A DNA stretch of 17,068 nucleotides from an uncultured Angelakisella sp. (lineage in GTDB: Bacteria > Bacillota > Clostridia > Oscillospirales > Ruminococcaceae): positions 1 through 17,068 of the forward strand of contig CAJUFK010000073.1 in the NCBI GenBank assembly GCA_910585535.1, read 5' to 3'. The notes under the pieces were generated by a model that ran no database searches, was not told the origin of the DNA, and saw nothing but the letters and a program-made list of their open reading frames with translations. The position numbers were made by a program, and so were the translations under genes. Numbering within the stretch: the stretch's first letter is position 1; each line of letters starts with the position of its first letter. This document shows, one piece after another, positions 14,794-17,068 of this stretch.

Positions 14794-15024
14794 GGAACAT
14801 TCACCGGAACATTGAGACTAACGCTCAACAATCAGACAGGAAAGTCGTAAATCAGACACGAAAGTGTACCCCAATGTTCCGGGGTCAATGTTCCATTGTT
14901 CCGCGAATGTTCCGGTAGATGTTCCGGCCTGTTGGTCTTAAAACTGCTACGGGCGGTAGTAGCGCAAGTACCCAGCGGTTATAGCTCTGTTACTGATAGT
15001 TAGAGGGTGGAACATTGGAACATT
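14794..15024. repeat. Nine GGAACATT / AATGTTCC elements
   Basis: GGAACATT occurs at 14794-14801, 14806-14813, 15009-15016 and 15017-15024. Its reverse complement AATGTTCC occurs at 14873-14880, 14887-14894 and 14906-14913, with one-mismatch copies at 14895-14902 (ATTGTTCC) and 14918-14925 (GATGTTCC). The outer pairs point one way and the central five the other. Start-to-start spacings are 12, 8-14 and 8 bases. The 11-base string GGTGGAACATT occurs in both outer pairs (14791-14801 and 15006-15016). Confidence 0.85.
14830..14865 (+). repeat. Two 16-base direct repeats, 20-base period
   Basis: AATCAGACAGGAAAGT (14830-14845) and AATCAGACACGAAAGT (14850-14865) differ at one base and start exactly 20 bases apart, nearly two helical turns. 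They lie between the first and second clusters of GGAACATT elements and look like a binding site for a second protein. Confidence 0.75.
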
Positions 15025-15040
15025 TATCTTAATAGAGCAA

Positions 15041-15089
15041 GAAAATAGAGAGATTAGAGAAACACACGCAATTATGCGTCTCTATTTTC
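15041..15089. repeat. A+T-rich inverted repeat with nested hairpin
   Basis: GAAAATAGAGA (15041-15051) is the exact reverse complement of TCTCTATTTTC (15079-15089). Directly before the right arm lies ACGCAATTATGCGT (15066-15079), a second small inverted repeat. On the plus strand the inner hairpin is followed by TCTATTTTCT, so a weak terminator is possible. A DNA-unwinding or protein-binding element is the alternative. Confidence 0.65.
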
Positions 15090-15135
15090 TCGGAAACGCC
15101 CGTATTATACGCGCGCGTGTGGACGGAGGCTAAAA

Positions 15136-15435
15136 ATGACCGAAGCGAGCATAGAAAAACGCCTCGTTGAAGGCGTGAAAAAGTTAGGCGGAATGTGCCT
15201 GAAATTCGTCAGTCCAAGCATGACTGGCGTACCTGACCGGCTCATTATCACAGCAGACGGAAAAGTGATTTTCGCCGAGCTGAAAACGGAAACGGGCCGG
15301 TTGTCCAAAATCCAGAAGTACACGATAGGTGAAATGCAAAAGCGCGGCGCGGATGTCCGCGTCGTGAAAGGGCTGGCGGAGGTGAAGCAGCTTCTGGCTG
15401 AAATAGAAGGGAGGTCAAAGCCGGATGAAGTTTAG
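15136..15435 (+). CDS. VRR-NUC domain nuclease
   Basis: This 99-residue protein is a stand-alone VRR-NUC nuclease. The PD-(D/E)XK-type active site comprises E7 near the N-terminus, VPDRL (D34), AELKTETGRLSKIQ (E48, K50) and Q60, all in the order and spacing of the family. The start ATG 15136 has GGAGG seven bases upstream. Such small phage proteins are thought to cut branched or damaged DNA during replication and recombination. It overlaps the SNF2-type helicase gene by 11 bases, so the two are probably made together. It is the first gene after the noncoding repeat block and so may be expressed from a promoter within it. Confidence 0.92.
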   Translation: MTEASIEKRLVEGVKKLGGMCLKFVSPSMTGVPDRLIITADGKVIFAELKTETGRLSKIQKYTIGEMQKRGADVRVVKGLAEVKQLLAEIEGRSKPDEV

Positions 15436-16846
15436 TCCCTATCCATATCAGCAGTATTGCATCGACCGGATAGTGAGCGACCCCGCGATTGGCCTGTTCC
15501 TCGATATGGGACTGGGCAAAACGGTGATTACCCTGTCCGCGATCCGCGAGCTGCGGTATAACAGGTGGGCGGTGTCAAAGCCCCTCATCATCGCGCCGAA
15601 GAAGGTGGCGGAAGCCACTTGGAGCAAGGAAGCCGCGAAGTGGGAGCACCTGACGATGATGCGGATTGTTCCAATACTGGGGACCACGCAGCAGCGGCTA
15701 CGCGCACTCGCTACCCCGGCGGACGCCTATGTGATAAACAGGGAAAATGTAGTGTGGCTGGTCGAGCATTTCAAAAATGCGTGGCCCTTTGATATGGTCA
15801 TTTTGGACGAAAGCTCCAGCTTCAAGAATGGGCAGAGCAAGCGATTTAAGGCCCTGAAGCTGGTGCGTTCCAGAATCAAGCGGATTGTGGAGCTGACCGG
15901 CACCCCGTCGAGCAACGGGCTGGAGGACCTGTGGGCGCAGCTCTATCTGCTGGATGAGGGGGCGCGGCTGGGCCGGACCATCTCAGCCTACCGGCAGATG
16001 TACTTTACGCCGGACAAGCGCAACCGCACGACGATATTCAGCTACGCTCCGATGGACGGCAGTTTTGACAGAATCAAGCAGGCCATCAGCGATATTTGCA
16101 TCAGCATGAAGGCGTCGGACTACCTGACCCTGCCCGATGTGCTGGAGAATGATATTCCGGTGGCCCTCGACGCGGCAGCGGCAAAAGCCTATCACCAGTT
16201 GGAGACCGAGCTGCTGCTGCAAGTGGATGAGGACACGATAACGGCAGGGTCTGCGGGCGTCCTGACTGGGAAGCTCCTGCAACTCTGCAACGGGGCGATT
16301 TACAACGAGAGCCATGTCCCAGTCGCGGTGCATGACTGCAAGATTGACGCCTTTATGGAGCTGATCGAGCAGTTGAACGGGCAACACGCTCTGGTGTTCT
16401 ATAGCTTCCAGCATGACCGTGACCGGCTGATGGAAGCCCTCACGGAGACGAAGCTCCGCGTCCGGGTCTACGCCAACGCGGAGGATGAGGCGGCGTGGAA
16501 CCGCGGCGAGATTGATGTGCTGCTTGCGCATCCTGCGAGCTGCGGCTACGGCTTGAATCTGCAACAGGGTGGGCATCATGCGATTTGGTTTGGGCTGACT
16601 TGGAGCTTGGAGCAGTATGAGCAGGCGAACAAGCGGCTGCACCGGAACGGGCAGGAGCATCCAGTAGTTATCCACCACCTGTTGGTGCAGGGTGGAATGG
16701 ACGAGACAGTGAGAGAGGCGCTGAAGGATAAAGGCGATATGCAGAACGCTTTGCTGGCGGCGCTGAAGGTGAGAATACGCGAAGTAGGAGGTGGCGGTAA
16801 TGCACAAAGAAGAAATCGAGGAAGTCGTCAAAATAGCAGCGGCTGA
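15425..16846 (+). CDS. SNF2-family DEAD/DEAH-like helicase/translocase
   Basis: This 473-residue superfamily 2 ATPase starts at ATG 15425 with GGGAGG about ten bases upstream. Motif I is DMGLGKT (K32) and motif II is LDESSSFK (D128, E129; DESS in place of DEAH, common in phage members). Motif III is TGTPSSN (158-164), motif V is AHPASCGYGLNLQQGG (368-383) and motif VI is QANKRLHRNGQ (400-410). It lacks extra chromatin-type domains. It is expected to move on duplex DNA, probably aiding recombination or replication restart with the overlapping VRR-NUC nuclease. The last 25 residues (Gly/Asn/Arg-rich) overlap the next gene and are unlikely to be structured. Confidence 0.92.
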   Translation: MKFSPYPYQQYCIDRIVSDPAIGLFLDMGLGKTVITLSAIRELRYNRWAVSKPLIIAPKKVAEATWSKEAAKWEHLTMMRIVPILGTTQQRLRALATPADAYVINRENVVWLVEHFKNAWPFDMVILDESSSFKNGQSKRFKALKLVRSRIKRIVELTGTPSSNGLEDLWAQLYLLDEGARLGRTISAYRQMYFTPDKRNRTTIFSYAPMDGSFDRIKQAISDICISMKASDYLTLPDVLENDIPVALDAAAAKAYHQLETELLLQVDEDTITAGSAGVLTGKLLQLCNGAIYNESHVPVAVHDCKIDAFMELIEQLNGQHALVFYSFQHDRDRLMEALTETKLRVRVYANAEDEAAWNRGEIDVLLAHPASCGYGLNLQQGGHHAIWFGLTWSLEQYEQANKRLHRNGQEHPVVIHHLLVQGGMDETVREALKDKGDMQNALLAALKVRIREVGGGGNAQRRNRGSRQNSSG

Positions 16847-17068
16847 GGTGCTGGTCAGGCGCGAGGAGATTATCAAAGACGAGTATGATGCCAGGTATCA
16901 GGATGTGAAGCTGTTGATGAAGAACTACCGGCGGCTGAAGATCTACTATGCCAAAGTGTCGCCGGAGACCTTGGAGGTGGACACGATTTTCTCCATGCGT
17001 CGGAAGACCGGGTTGATGATGAGCCATGTGGACAATATGCTCTCCGCATATCGAGCGATGTGCAAGGA
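16800..17068 (+). CDS. Helical DNA-binding-like protein, partial; possible phage late regulator
   Basis: This gene starts at ATG 16800, with GTAGGAGG about seven bases upstream, and overlaps the helicase gene by 47 bases in another frame. It is cut by the right window edge after 89 codons. The visible part is a run of charged helices (MHKEEIEEVVKIAAAEVLVR, then MKNYRRLKIYYAK, then FSMRRKTGLMMSHVDNMLSAY). In clostridial phages, proteins of this look after the SNF2 gene are often sigma-like or ArpU-like late transcription regulators ahead of the terminase genes. That assignment is from layout and general look only. The C-terminal half that would hold a helix-turn-helix is outside the window. 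Confidence 0.65.
   Translation, partial: MHKEEIEEVVKIAAAEVLVRREEIIKDEYDARYQDVKLLMKNYRRLKIYYAKVSPETLEVDTIFSMRRKTGLMMSHVDNMLSAYRAMCK

Larger units (their letters stand above)
14787..15135. other. Noncoding repeat block, candidate replication origin or control region
   Basis: This 349-base stretch has no credible gene. It holds, in order, two GGAACATT elements, a pair of 16-base direct repeats, five AATGTTCC-type elements, a plain stretch (14926-15008), two more GGAACATT elements, and an A+T-rich segment with an 11-base inverted repeat. It ends with TATTATACGCGCGCGTGTGG just before the next ribosome binding site. Clustered short iterons beside an A+T-rich segment, between primase-helicase and helicase genes, are what an iteron-type phage origin looks like. 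A multi-site operator or promoter region is the main alternative. Confidence 0.6.

Noticed and set aside
14794..15024. GGAACATT elements as a CRISPR array
   Set aside because: The repeats are only eight bases, occur in both orientations and have irregular 8-14 base spacing, with no spacers of CRISPR length and no cas genes.
15665..15672. Another ATTGTTCC inside the SNF2 gene
   Set aside because: It is an isolated match to the one-mismatch form of the element within coding sequence, well outside the cluster; chance is the simplest explanation.
1..17068. tRNA or rRNA genes, insertion sequences, integrase and attachment sites
   Set aside because: I looked for cloverleaf-like segments, transposase or integrase motifs and long terminal repeats and saw none. 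By eye this is not exhaustive.

Overview
The window looks like the early (replication and recombination) region of a temperate phage or prophage from a Gram-positive gut anaerobe of the Clostridia, in the Oscillospiraceae/Faecalibacterium range. This is an inference. It rests on the G+C-rich composition (about 55-60% by eye), the strong AGGAGG-type ribosome binding sites, dense gene packing with ATGA overlaps, and a gene set typical of clostridial siphophages: a DUF2800 nuclease, a DUF2815 single-strand DNA binding protein, a family A DNA polymerase, a VirE-type primase-helicase, a VRR-NUC nuclease and an SNF2 helicase. No integrase, repressor, tRNA, CRISPR array or insertion sequence is visible, so the ends of the element lie outside the window.

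Left arm (1-4037, minus strand). Seven tightly packed genes run leftwards from a divergent boundary at about 4.1 kb. In order of transcription they are: a 593-residue protein whose C-terminal third is a tandem series of CxxC zinc-binding-like repeats; a complete M20/M28/M42-like di-zinc peptidase; two small unknown proteins; a 68-residue zinc-finger-like protein; a one-helix membrane protein; and an unknown protein cut by the window edge. This arm has no obvious replication function and reads as an accessory operon.

Divergent boundary (4038-4181). There is no gene here. It holds two G+C-rich hairpins, one with a T-rich tail in the plus direction, and must supply expression signals for both arms.

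Right arm (4182-17068, plus strand). It begins with a small SleB-like cell wall hydrolase carrying a lipoprotein-type signal. Next come a Pro/Ala/Gln-rich protein, the DUF2800 RecB/AddB-like nuclease, an SPFH (band 7) membrane protein and the DUF2815 SSB. These are followed by a hairpin and palindrome, a small coiled-coil protein and DNA polymerase. An A+T-richer PAPS-reductase-like gene follows and is interrupted by a frameshift at a run of eight C. Then come a 99-residue unknown, the primase-helicase and two small unknowns. A 349-base noncoding block (14787-15135) carries nine copies of an 8-base GGAACATT/AATGTTCC element, a second pair of direct repeats and an A+T-rich inverted repeat; it is the best candidate here for a replication origin or master control region. 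The VRR-NUC and SNF2 genes overlap each other directly after it, and a possible late regulator runs off the right edge.

Together, the right arm supplies most of a phage replisome (primase-helicase, polymerase, SSB) plus recombination nucleases. The most unusual items are the iteron-like block, the CxxC-repeat protein with its peptidase neighbour, the SPFH protein inside the replication operon, and the broken PAPS-reductase-like gene.
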